DNA from: an uncultured Prevotella sp.
GTDB lineage: Bacteria > Bacteroidota > Bacteroidia > Bacteroidales > Bacteroidaceae
NCBI GenBank assembly: GCA_947095945.1
Contig: CAMUQM010000142.1
Location: forward strand, 1-5,333
Reading direction: 5' to 3'
Length of the DNA stretch: 5,333 bases
Below are positions 1 to 5,308 of this stretch, piece by piece. The notes under the pieces are model-generated. The model did not search any database. It was given only the letters and a program-made list of their open reading frames with translations, and was not told where the DNA came from. A program made the translations under genes and the position numbers. Each line of letters begins with the position of its first letter. Within the stretch, counting starts at the first letter, position 1.

Positions 1-1075
1 CCTTATTGTCAACCGCATTACCCCATGAAGAAGGTAATCGAAGTTCAAACCAACCGAAGAAACTGAAAGCAAAGACTACTAACAGAAGGAAGAAGAACAC
101 ATTGAACGGTGCGTTTGTTGCCAACTCATTCAACTTCTGTGGTCCGAAAGCCCAAGTCACAAGCGTTGCCAAAGCCATATAGATGACAATGATTGACAAA
201 CCGTATGTCACTGCATCACGGATTCCTTTCTTACGGTCGTCCTTTGCTCTCTTGAGGAAGAAGCTAACCGTCATTGGGATGATAGGCCACACACAAGGGG
301 TGAGCAGAGCAATAAGACCACCAACAATACCCATAAAGAAAATAGCTAAAAGAGAGCTATTAGAGCTATCATTCGTGCTATTAAATGCTGACAATTCCTT
401 AATGACTGGCTGCCACAAATTAGCATCTGCATTTACTTGTGCATTTTCTTGCTTTAATGGTCCTGCTGTATCGATAGGTAACACGTCTGCCTTTTTAGCA
501 GTATCTGCAGTCATTGCGGTAAGTGCAGATAAACCATCAGCTGCTACATCAGTAGCAGCTGTCGTTGTTTTTTCCGTTTCTGTGTTAGCAGCTGTTGGTG
601 TTGCTGCAGGAGCAGAAGCTGGTCCATTGCCTTTAAAATTGAATTCTACTTGTGTTGGTGGTAAACACATCTCATCATTACAAGCACCATATTCCAAGTA
701 ACCTTTTATACTATAGGTCTTGGCTGTTATCTTGTAACGCTGAACGAAACCAACGCTATTTTCAAAATAACGTAGTTTCATCTCAAAAGTTTTATCGTAA
801 ACATTCAACTCTTTACCGCGTGTTGTGAGTTTACCAACTGGTGTCAAACCCTCCACTTTGTCCACATGCAAAGAAGCAGACGTAGGACCATCAGCAGGAA
901 GATTCGTTGAATATACGTGCCATCCCTGATCAATCTTCGCTGTGAAGACAACCTCTACCTCTGTTGGGGAAACCTGCTTCTGTTGTACAGAAAAGTGAAC
1001 AGGGTTCTGCTGTGCCATAGCTGCAAGGCTGAACAACAGCGTAAAGAGAATAAGTAATGTATTTTTTCTATTCAT
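1..1075 (-). CDS. dsbD: DsbD-family protein-disulfide reductase, N-terminal half (runs off left edge)
   Basis: Open frame of 358 codons from ATG at 1075 to the window edge, so the 3' part is missing. DsbD proteins pass electrons from cytoplasmic thioredoxin across the inner membrane to periplasmic disulfide isomerases and cytochrome c maturation. Residues 1-21 form a signal peptide ending in AMA before QQ. Residues about 22-148 look like the periplasmic DsbD N-terminal domain, with its redox pair in CNDEMCLPP (C132, C137). An Ala/Thr-rich linker covers about 150-240. The membrane domain starts near 242, with the expected cysteine in LLTPCVWPIIP (C261), followed by segments around 290-312 and 320-345 and the family-like FGWFELRLPSSW. 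The second membrane cysteine and any C-terminal thioredoxin domain would lie outside. The AAACCT-ATG context has no Shine-Dalgarno, usual for Bacteroidota. The family call is firm; the full domain set cannot be seen. Confidence 0.9.
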   Translation of the reverse strand, partial: MNRKNTLLILFTLLFSLAAMAQQNPVHFSVQQKQVSPTEVEVVFTAKIDQGWHVYSTNLPADGPTSASLHVDKVEGLTPVGKLTTRGKELNVYDKTFEMKLRYFENSVGFVQRYKITAKTYSIKGYLEYGACNDEMCLPPTQVEFNFKGNGPASAPAATPTAANTETEKTTTAATDVAADGLSALTAMTADTAKKADVLPIDTAGPLKQENAQVNADANLWQPVIKELSAFNSTNDSSNSSLLAIFFMGIVGGLIALLTPCVWPIIPMTVSFFLKRAKDDRKKGIRDAVTYGLSIIVIYMALATLVTWAFGPQKLNELATNAPFNVFFFLLLVVFAFSFFGWFELRLPSSWGNAVDNK

Positions 1076-1102
1076 AGGTTTATACAATTAGAATTTGAGT
1101 TG

Positions 1103-1110
1103 CAAAGATA
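1103..1110 (-). promoter_or_regulatory. Bacteroidota -7 box for dsbD
   Basis: On the minus strand this reads TATCTTTG, a perfect match to the Bacteroidota -7 consensus TAnnTTTG. It lies 27 bp before the dsbD ATG, giving an inferred leader of about 24 nt. The -33 position, 19 nt upstream, reads only AATG (1130-1133) instead of TTTG, so the upstream half is weak. It suggests that dsbD is transcribed separately from the pyrH operon upstream of it. Confidence 0.6.
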
Positions 1111-1240
1111 AGAAAATTATTTTTTATAACATTGCACAATGTATATATTTAATATTTTTATCCAATAATTTCTCATCAATCTATATCCAAAAGGTTTTCA
1201 GGACTAAGAACAGTTCTCTCGTCGATTTTTATCTTATATA

Positions 1241-1278
1241 TGTTGCTGCAGACAGATAACTACCTATCAGCAGCAACA
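1241..1278 (-). terminator. Candidate hairpin terminator after pyrH
   Basis: Perfect 9-bp inverted repeat: TGTTGCTGC at 1241-1249 and GCAGCAACA at 1270-1278, with a 20-nt loop. It starts 26 bp past the pyrH stop, where a terminator for the yraN-birA-pyrH operon would be expected. On the minus strand the stem is followed by ATATATAAGATAAAAATC, which has no proper U-tract, and the loop is long. Intrinsic termination is therefore plausible but not shown; it could instead be an mRNA 3'-end stabilising stem. The rest of the 228-bp pyrH-dsbD gap is AT-rich and holds no gene I can see. Confidence 0.4.
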
Positions 1279-1303
1279 GCTATTAGCTTAGGAATATTCA
1301 GCA

Positions 1304-2014
1304 TTAATTATGTACCAACGTACCAATATCCTCGCCGTCCATAACCTTCTTTAGATTACCGACAACATCCATATTAAAGACATAGATAGGGAGGTCATTC
1401 TCTTTGCACATAGTCGTTGCAGTGAGGTCCATCACCTTAAGCCCCTTCGTGTAAATCTCATCGTAAGTGATGGAAGAGAACTTTGTTGCCGTTGGGTCTT
1501 TCTCTGGGTCAGCAGTGTAGATACCGTCCACACGTGTTCCCTTGAGCATAACGTCAGCCTCAATCTCAATACCACGCAAGCTGGAACCAGTGTCAGTAGT
1601 AAAGTAAGGACTACCAGTACCAGCTGAAAAGATACAAACATAACCTGCTTCCATAGCCTCGATAGCCTTCCACTTGCTATAGAACTCGCCGATTGGTTCC
1701 ATACGGATAGCGGTCAAGACCTTAGCTTTCACACCAGCAGCCTCAAGTGCTGAACTGAGCGCAAGCGAGTTGATAACGGTTGCACACATACCCATCTGGT
1801 CACCTTTCACACGGTCAAAGCCTTTTTGGCTACCGCTCAAGCCACGGAAGATGTTACCGCCACCGATAACGATACCAATCTGTACGCCCATTTCGTGTAC
1901 TTCCTTTATCTGCTTTGCATAGTCACTAAGACGCTCAGGGTCAATACCGAAGCCCTGCTTTCCCATCAAACTCTCGCCCGAGAGCTTCAGGAGTATTCTT
2001 TTAAATCTTGCCAT
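1304..2014 (-). CDS. pyrH: UMP kinase (uridylate kinase)
   Basis: Cytoplasmic enzyme that phosphorylates UMP to UDP with ATP, the committed step to UTP and CTP. It belongs to the bacterial amino-acid-kinase fold family, unrelated to eukaryotic UMP/CMP kinase. With the chosen start the protein has 236 residues, normal for the family. Visible motifs are LLKLSGESLMG (8-18, phosphate-binding lysine K10), the glycine loop GIVIGGGNIFRG (47-58), DQMGMCATVINSLAL (72-86), GTGSPYFTTDTGSSLRG (132-148, UMP and nucleotide contacts) and GIYTADP (164-170). An in-frame ATG seven codons upstream (2035) would add MPLTPKI. I prefer the ATG at 2014 because MARFKRILLKLSGE matches the usual N-terminus. It follows birA after a 54-bp gap with no convincing promoter, so it is probably the last gene of a yraN-birA-pyrH operon. 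It is not next to rpsB, tsf or frr, its common neighbours elsewhere. Confidence 0.97.
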   Translation of the reverse strand: MARFKRILLKLSGESLMGKQGFGIDPERLSDYAKQIKEVHEMGVQIGIVIGGGNIFRGLSGSQKGFDRVKGDQMGMCATVINSLALSSALEAAGVKAKVLTAIRMEPIGEFYSKWKAIEAMEAGYVCIFSAGTGSPYFTTDTGSSLRGIEIEADVMLKGTRVDGIYTADPEKDPTATKFSSITYDEIYTKGLKVMDLTATTMCKENDLPIYVFNMDVVGNLKKVMDGEDIGTLVHN

Positions 2015-2068
2015 TATTTTTGGAGTTAAAGGCATTGAGGAGGACTTCTTTATCTCCCCAAAACCTAA

Positions 2069-2860
2069 TTATATAACAAATTCTACTTCTTTGAATTGGT
2101 ATTCACGTATCATACCCTTGCTGTCACGGAGGATGAGATGCCCATCGTCTTCTACTTCGACAATCGCACCATCAAACGCACCATCAGCATCACGGAACTT
2201 ATGAAAGCCTCCACGACGATACAAGGCTTCGTGATACATTGCACTGATATCATTATATCCGCCCATTTCCAAGAGCTGATAGAGTTCGGAGAACTTCTTG
2301 ATTATCTTATTCAACAGTTCTTCTTTATCAACCTCATGCCCTAAAATCTGACAGAGAGAAATGGGGTTAGGAGCATCACTATGAAACATTGCCTGATTTA
2401 CATTCAGTCCCACGCCAAAAACGCAATCCTTTATACGCCCCGCAGCGAGCTTTGTTTCAATCAGCGTACCACTTAGTTTCTTATCTTTCCAATAGATGTC
2501 ATTTGGCCATTTCAGACGGATATCATCCTTTACATAGTCTGCCAAAGCCTCTTTCAGTGCCAAAGCACCAGCTTCTGAGAGTAGAAACTGACTACGGACT
2601 GGCAGCATCGTCGGGTGAACAAGGACCGAAAACAACAGGTTCTTACCAGCTTCACTCTCCCAAGTGTTCGTCCCCTGCCCCTTTCCTGCTGTCTGATAAT
2701 CAGCAACAACGACTGTCATTGGCTCATCTTCAGCAGGTGTGTAGGTGCGCAGATAGGCGTTTGTACTATCAACAGAATCCAGCCTTACGACCTTAATTTC
2801 TCTTTCTTTCTCTACTACTGTTGGCTTGAAAAAGCCTAACACGGCATCTATAATCTTCAT
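2069..2860 (-). CDS. birA: Biotin--[acetyl-CoA-carboxylase] ligase, class I (no repressor domain)
   Basis: Activates biotin with ATP to biotinyl-5'-AMP and transfers it to the biotin-carrier lysine of carboxylases such as acetyl-CoA carboxylase, in the cytoplasm. The 263-residue protein shows the catalytic-domain signatures in order: DSVDSTNAYL (28-37), the biotinyl-AMP loop GKGQGTNTW (59-67), KWPNDIYWKDKKLSGTLIE (117-135, with the catalytic lysine K117) and GVGLNVNQ (149-156). A small C-terminal domain follows, including VEVEDDGHLILRDSKG near 235-250. There is no N-terminal winged helix, so it should not act as a biotin-operon repressor in the E. coli manner. About 22 residues precede the catalytic domain. 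Codons 8-37 contain no ATG, GTG or TTG, so this extension is probably translated. It begins 14 bp after the yraN stop, consistent with cotranscription. Confidence 0.94.
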   Translation of the reverse strand: MKIIDAVLGFFKPTVVEKEREIKVVRLDSVDSTNAYLRTYTPAEDEPMTVVVADYQTAGKGQGTNTWESEAGKNLLFSVLVHPTMLPVRSQFLLSEAGALALKEALADYVKDDIRLKWPNDIYWKDKKLSGTLIETKLAAGRIKDCVFGVGLNVNQAMFHSDAPNPISLCQILGHEVDKEELLNKIIKKFSELYQLLEMGGYNDISAMYHEALYRRGGFHKFRDADGAFDGAIVEVEDDGHLILRDSKGMIREYQFKEVEFVI

Positions 2861-2874
2861 TTACAATCTATTCT

Positions 2875-3240
2875 TTATACGAATGGAAGAAAGGCATCCT
2901 TCACATGACGCACTTCATTGGTTCCTGTTGGTTGCCCTACGACGGTAATAATATCAAAGCGAATATCCAAACTCATATTATATCGCTTGACGTATGCATT
3001 GGCAGCTATCGAGAGCGAACGCACTTTCTGCACGGTGACAGCCTCATCGGCATCAGCAAACTGCTCATTCTTTCGGGTCTTTACCTCAACGATAACCAGC
3101 GTACCATTATCTATAGCAACAATATCTAAGTCTCGATGATGATAATCCCAATCACGATGAAGAATGACATAACCCAACTGTTGGAGATAACTTACCGCCA
3201 CATCCTCTCCCCATTTACCTAATTCGTTATGGTATGCCAT
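2875..3240 (-). CDS. yraN: YraN family protein (UPF0102), nuclease-fold
   Basis: A 121-residue protein of the widespread YraN/UPF0102 family, which has a restriction-endonuclease-like (PD-(D/E)XK) fold. Its cellular role is not firmly established; a part in DNA processing is suspected from the fold. The putative metal-site residues are present: E12 in ELGKWGEDVA, D39 in HRDLDIVAID (35-44), and E52 and K54 in LVIVEVKTR (48-56). The length is typical for the family. The ATG at 3240 gives the usual MAxHNELGKWGE-like N-terminus. It is the first gene of the apparent leftward operon with birA and pyrH and is divergent from tadA. A consensus promoter lies about 180 bp upstream. Family membership is secure; function is not. 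Confidence 0.93.
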   Translation of the reverse strand: MAYHNELGKWGEDVAVSYLQQLGYVILHRDWDYHHRDLDIVAIDNGTLVIVEVKTRKNEQFADADEAVTVQKVRSLSIAANAYVKRYNMSLDIRFDIITVVGQPTGTNEVRHVKDAFLPFV

Positions 3241-3340
3241 GCGTCTTTCTTTCCTTAACTTGCAGAAGTTTTAGAAGTTTAGACTATTAGAAGGAGATAA
3301 GATAATTCTTTATACGTATCAAATCGATTTACGGATGAAA

Positions 3341-3348
3341 CAAAGGTA
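3341..3348 (-). promoter_or_regulatory. Second, weaker -7 candidate for yraN operon
   Basis: The minus strand reads TACCTTTG, a full TAnnTTTG match, 100 bp before the yraN ATG. No TTTG or TTG is found at the matching -33 distance, so this is either a secondary start site or a chance match. The better candidate is the complete pair at 3420-3450. Confidence 0.3.
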
Positions 3349-3419
3349 TTGCCTACTTCTTCTAAGATCCTTAAACTTTATCACTCCCGTCAAGAATTGT
3401 GTACATTAATATTCACGCA

Positions 3420-3450
3420 CAAAGTTAGAATAATCTTTCGTAAAATCAAA
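3420..3450 (-). promoter_or_regulatory. Consensus Bacteroidota promoter for yraN-birA-pyrH
   Basis: On the minus strand a TTTG (-33 box, 3447-3450) is followed, after exactly 19 nt, by TAACTTTG (-7 box, 3420-3427). This matches the primary-sigma TTTG / TAnnTTTG pattern of Bacteroidota in both elements and spacing. Transcription would start near 3415 and leave a leader of about 175 nt before yraN. It physically overlaps the opposed tadA promoter. Confidence 0.6.
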
Positions 3451-3468
3451 ATAAAACCCGTATTTTTG
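3437..3468 (+). promoter_or_regulatory. Bacteroidota promoter for tadA
   Basis: A perfect -7 box TATTTTTG at 3461-3468 sits 20 nt downstream of TTCG (3437-3440), one mismatch from the -33 TTTG. The -7 box ends four bases before the tadA ATG at 3473, so transcription should start at or within a couple of bases of the start codon. This predicts a leaderless or nearly leaderless mRNA. Confidence 0.6.
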
Positions 3469-3472
3469 CAGT

Positions 3473-3925
3473 ATGAGTACAGAAGAACAAAGCAAGAAAG
3501 ACCTATACTATATGCAGCGTGCATTGGCTGAAGCCGAAGCTGCTTATAAAGAAGGTGAAATCCCTATTGGTGCTGTTGTGGTATGCCGCGACCGCATCAT
3601 TGCTCGTGCCCATAACCTGACAGAGACACTCAATGACGTTACTGCACATGCAGAAATGCAAGCAATAACCATGGCAGCCAATGAGTTGGGAGGAAAATAT
3701 CTGCAAGATTGCACGCTATATGTAACGGTTGAACCTTGCATCATGTGTGCTGGTGCCATCGGTTGGGCGCAACTCCGACGCATTGTCTATGGTTGTCCCG
3801 ATGAAAAACGGGGCTACCATGAATATGCGCCCAAGGCTTTCCACCCTAAAGCTAACGTCACATACGGGGTTATGGAAGAAGAATGTCGTGCCTTGATGCA
3901 GCGATTCTTCCAAGAGAGAAGATAG
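3473..3925 (+). CDS. tadA: tRNA-specific adenosine deaminase
   Basis: Cytoplasmic zinc enzyme that deaminates adenosine to inosine at wobble position 34 of tRNA-Arg(ACG), allowing it to read CGU, CGC and CGA codons. The 150-residue protein carries the cytidine/deoxycytidylate deaminase fold. Zinc-site and catalytic residues are H59 and E61 in TAHAEMQAI and C89 and C92 in VEPCIMCAGA. N48 in RAHNLT matches the substrate-binding asparagine of E. coli TadA (all offset by two residues). The FHPKANVTYGV segment near 123-133 and the C-terminal helix EECRALMQRFFQERR also fit TadA. A free cytosine or guanine deaminase is less likely. I keep ATG 3473 because the next in-frame Met (residue 14) would remove the start of the first helix, DLYYMQRALAEAEAA. 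The gene stands alone, divergent from yraN; no clear terminator follows. Confidence 0.95.
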   Translation: MSTEEQSKKDLYYMQRALAEAEAAYKEGEIPIGAVVVCRDRIIARAHNLTETLNDVTAHAEMQAITMAANELGGKYLQDCTLYVTVEPCIMCAGAIGWAQLRRIVYGCPDEKRGYHEYAPKAFHPKANVTYGVMEEECRALMQRFFQERR

Positions 3926-4363
3926 GGATTGAGGAGTTAAAGAGTGCGAAGGTAGTAAAAGGAGTTAAGACATTACCTCCGTTCCTGATACTAATAAAGA
4001 GAGAGAAAGAAAGGAGGACGGATTTTATCCATGCTCTCTACGGATATTAGAGGTAAGAGATAAACTGCTGATAAATGCCCTTTTAACTTCTTATAGCTAC
4101 ATTCCAACGAATTATTTTCATGAAAAGAAATATTTATTTTCATGATAAAAAAGAATTATTTTCACGACAAGAAATATTTATTTTCATGTAAATAATTCGC
4201 TCAAAAGCTGTTGTTAGCATAAAAAAGAGCCATTATCAAGAATACAATTAATACCATAAAACAAATAAATTTATGCCTTTGATGTCACCTTTTACAAATC
4301 AACAACGTTATACAAGTGAATCGGTTCAGAAAGAAAACCAAATGTATAACATATTAAAAACAA
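3926..4363. other. 438-bp gene-free intergenic region
   Basis: No open frame here looks like a gene; the only ATG I followed in its first part (4031) gives a ten-codon peptide. The first part (3926-4090) is purine-rich and includes GGAGTTAA twice, at 3933-3940 and 3961-3968. The middle (4101-4199) holds the 22-bp repeat array annotated separately. The last part (4200-4363) is AT-rich and should contain the leader and promoter of the membrane-protein/sigma cluster. The nearest -7-like match there is TGCCTTTG at 4274-4281, one mismatch from consensus and without a -33 box. I see no tRNA and no strong hairpin terminator. Confidence 0.6.
4101..4199. repeat. AT-rich 22-bp tandem repeat array, four units, with flanking inverted repeat
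   Basis: The 11-mer TTATTTTCAYG ends at 4122, 4144, 4166 and 4188, an exact 22-bp period. Units alternate: 1 and 3 share GAATTATTTTCAYG, while 2 and 4 match at 21 of 22 bases. The array is therefore also a 44-bp repeat, 4109-4144 against 4153-4188, identical at 34 of 36 positions. Each unit is centred on a palindrome; unit 1 has a perfect TTTTCATGAAAA (4115-4126) and the others are degenerate. The outer ends form an inverted repeat: 4108-4122 pairs with 4185-4199 at 14 of 15 positions. The function is unknown. Possibilities are a multi-site operator, a structural or bent-DNA element, or a dispersed genomic repeat. Confidence 0.85.
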
Positions 4364-4819
4364 ATGATTATGAATTATGTAATATTAGAATCAATCATTA
4401 AAAGTCTCGTTCCAATAGCAATTGTAGTAGTTCTTCCTATCATAATGGCTTGGCTCTCTTACCGTAACAAACAACACGAAACAGACAAAAGAAGCGAGAT
4501 TGTTACGGCTATTATTGAAAAGAATCCTGACATTGACGTGCAGGAGTTTCTCGACAAGCTGAACTCTTCAAAGAAATCATACAAAGAGCAACTGATGACA
4601 AAAATGCACCAGGAACTACTTTGGGGGACAATCTGTCTTATCGGAGGGGCGGCAACCATATTGGTTATTATAGTTTTGAGCATTTTGCAAAGTTTTGACA
4701 AAGGATATATCCCTATAGGCGCCGTATTTGGTGTTGTCCCATTGGCAGTAGGATGCGGGTTGTTAATCGCCTACAACAATGCCAAAAAGACTTTGAATAA
4801 TTTGAAAGACAACGATTAG
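4364..4819 (+). CDS. Small three-segment membrane protein, DUF6249-like, partner of the ECF sigma gene
   Basis: A 151-residue inner-membrane protein of unknown function. Three hydrophobic segments are visible: about 15-32 (LVPIAIVVVLPIIMAWLS), 86-108 (starting LLWGTICLIGG) and 115-137 (starting YIPIGAVFGVV). A polar, charged stretch (33-84) lies between the first and second, and a short basic tail KKTLNNLKDND ends it. This layout resembles the DUF6249 membrane proteins that Bacteroidota often encode just before an ECF sigma factor; the match is from recalled architecture, not a search. The positive-inside rule suggests that the charged loop and tail may not both be on the same face, so topology is uncertain. 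The start could be ATG 4364 or ATG 4370 two codons later. It lies 6 bp before the sigma gene, which strongly implies cotranscription. It could influence sigma activity at the membrane, but nothing in the sequence proves this. Confidence 0.8.
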   Translation: MIMNYVILESIIKSLVPIAIVVVLPIIMAWLSYRNKQHETDKRSEIVTAIIEKNPDIDVQEFLDKLNSSKKSYKEQLMTKMHQELLWGTICLIGGAATILVIIVLSILQSFDKGYIPIGAVFGVVPLAVGCGLLIAYNNAKKTLNNLKDND

Positions 4820-4825
4820 GTTATT

Positions 4826-5308
4826 ATGACAAGAGAACAATTCGTCGAACAGGTCGGTCGGGAACAGGCAGCATTACGCCGGTTCCTGACGGCCCTATGC
4901 TGCGGCAACAGTGCTGAAGCTGACGATATTGCTCAAGAGGCACTCATCAAAGCCTACCTTCGTAGCAGTCAATATGACGAACGTGGACAGTTCTCGGCTT
5001 GGCTAATGAAAATTGCTTATCGTGTCTTCATCGACTCACGTCGCAAACAAAAACACCAACAGGAACTACCCCTTGAGAAGGCTATCACGCTCCAAGGGAA
5101 CAGTAAGAGTGATGATGCCTTCCGCTATCAAGAACTACACACTGCGTTGGCAACGCTCTCGGAGACAATGCGCACAAGTATCCTGCTCTATTATATGCAG
5201 GGTTATCAGATAAAAGAGATTGCAGAGATAACCGAAAACAGTGAGGATGCAATTAAGAAACAACTCTCACGTGGACGGCAAGAACTTAAACATATTTTGG
5301 AAAGATGA
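4826..5308 (+). CDS. ECF-type RNA polymerase sigma-70 factor
   Basis: Directs RNA polymerase to a specific promoter set in response to a signal that the sequence does not reveal. The 160-residue length is normal for ECF sigma factors, which keep only regions 2 and 4. Region 2 covers about 13-76, with the core-binding DDIAQEALIKAYLRS (33-47) and FSAWLMKIAYRVFIDSRRK (56-74), which contacts the -10 element. A variable linker (77-98) follows. Region 4 covers about 104-158: ALATLSETMRTSILLYYMQG, then the helix-turn-helix YQIKEIAEITENSEDAIKKQ and SRGRQELK (148-155), which read the -35 element. It sits 6 bp after the membrane-protein gene and its TGA overlaps the next ATG by four bases. No region 3 or extra C-terminal domain is present. 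The specific ECF group cannot be assigned by eye. Confidence 0.93.
   Translation: MTREQFVEQVGREQAALRRFLTALCCGNSAEADDIAQEALIKAYLRSSQYDERGQFSAWLMKIAYRVFIDSRRKQKHQQELPLEKAITLQGNSKSDDAFRYQELHTALATLSETMRTSILLYYMQGYQIKEIAEITENSEDAIKKQLSRGRQELKHILER

Noticed and set aside
183..701. 172-codon plus-strand open frame
   Set aside because: It lies entirely antisense to dsbD, whose frame encodes a clear signal peptide, redox pair and membrane motif. Its product is low in recognisable features and follows from the Ala/Thr-rich linker on the other strand.
2015..2035. Upstream ATG extending pyrH by seven residues
   Set aside because: UMP kinases of this group begin close to MARFKRILLKLSGE; the extra MPLTPKI has no support beyond being in frame.
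2060..2067. TAGGTTTT on the minus strand as a pyrH promoter
   Set aside because: One mismatch from TAnnTTTG and no TTTG at the -33 distance, so cotranscription with birA is more likely.
2389..2796. 135-codon plus-strand open frame
   Set aside because: Antisense to birA, which carries all expected catalytic motifs; the plus-strand product has no recognisable domain.
3933..3968. Two GGAGTTAA copies after tadA
   Set aside because: Only eight bases each, 28 bp apart, in purine-rich spacer; too short to call a repeat family from this window.
4020..4030. GGATTTTATCC hairpin as tadA terminator
   Set aside because: Stem of four base pairs and no U-tract; not a credible intrinsic terminator.
4101..4199. 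Repeat array as a CRISPR
   Set aside because: The units are contiguous 22-bp tandem copies with no unique spacers and there are no cas genes nearby.
4274..4281. TGCCTTTG as -7 box of the membrane-protein/sigma cluster
   Set aside because: One mismatch in the important TA pair and no -33 element 19-21 nt upstream; kept only as a note in the intergenic entry.
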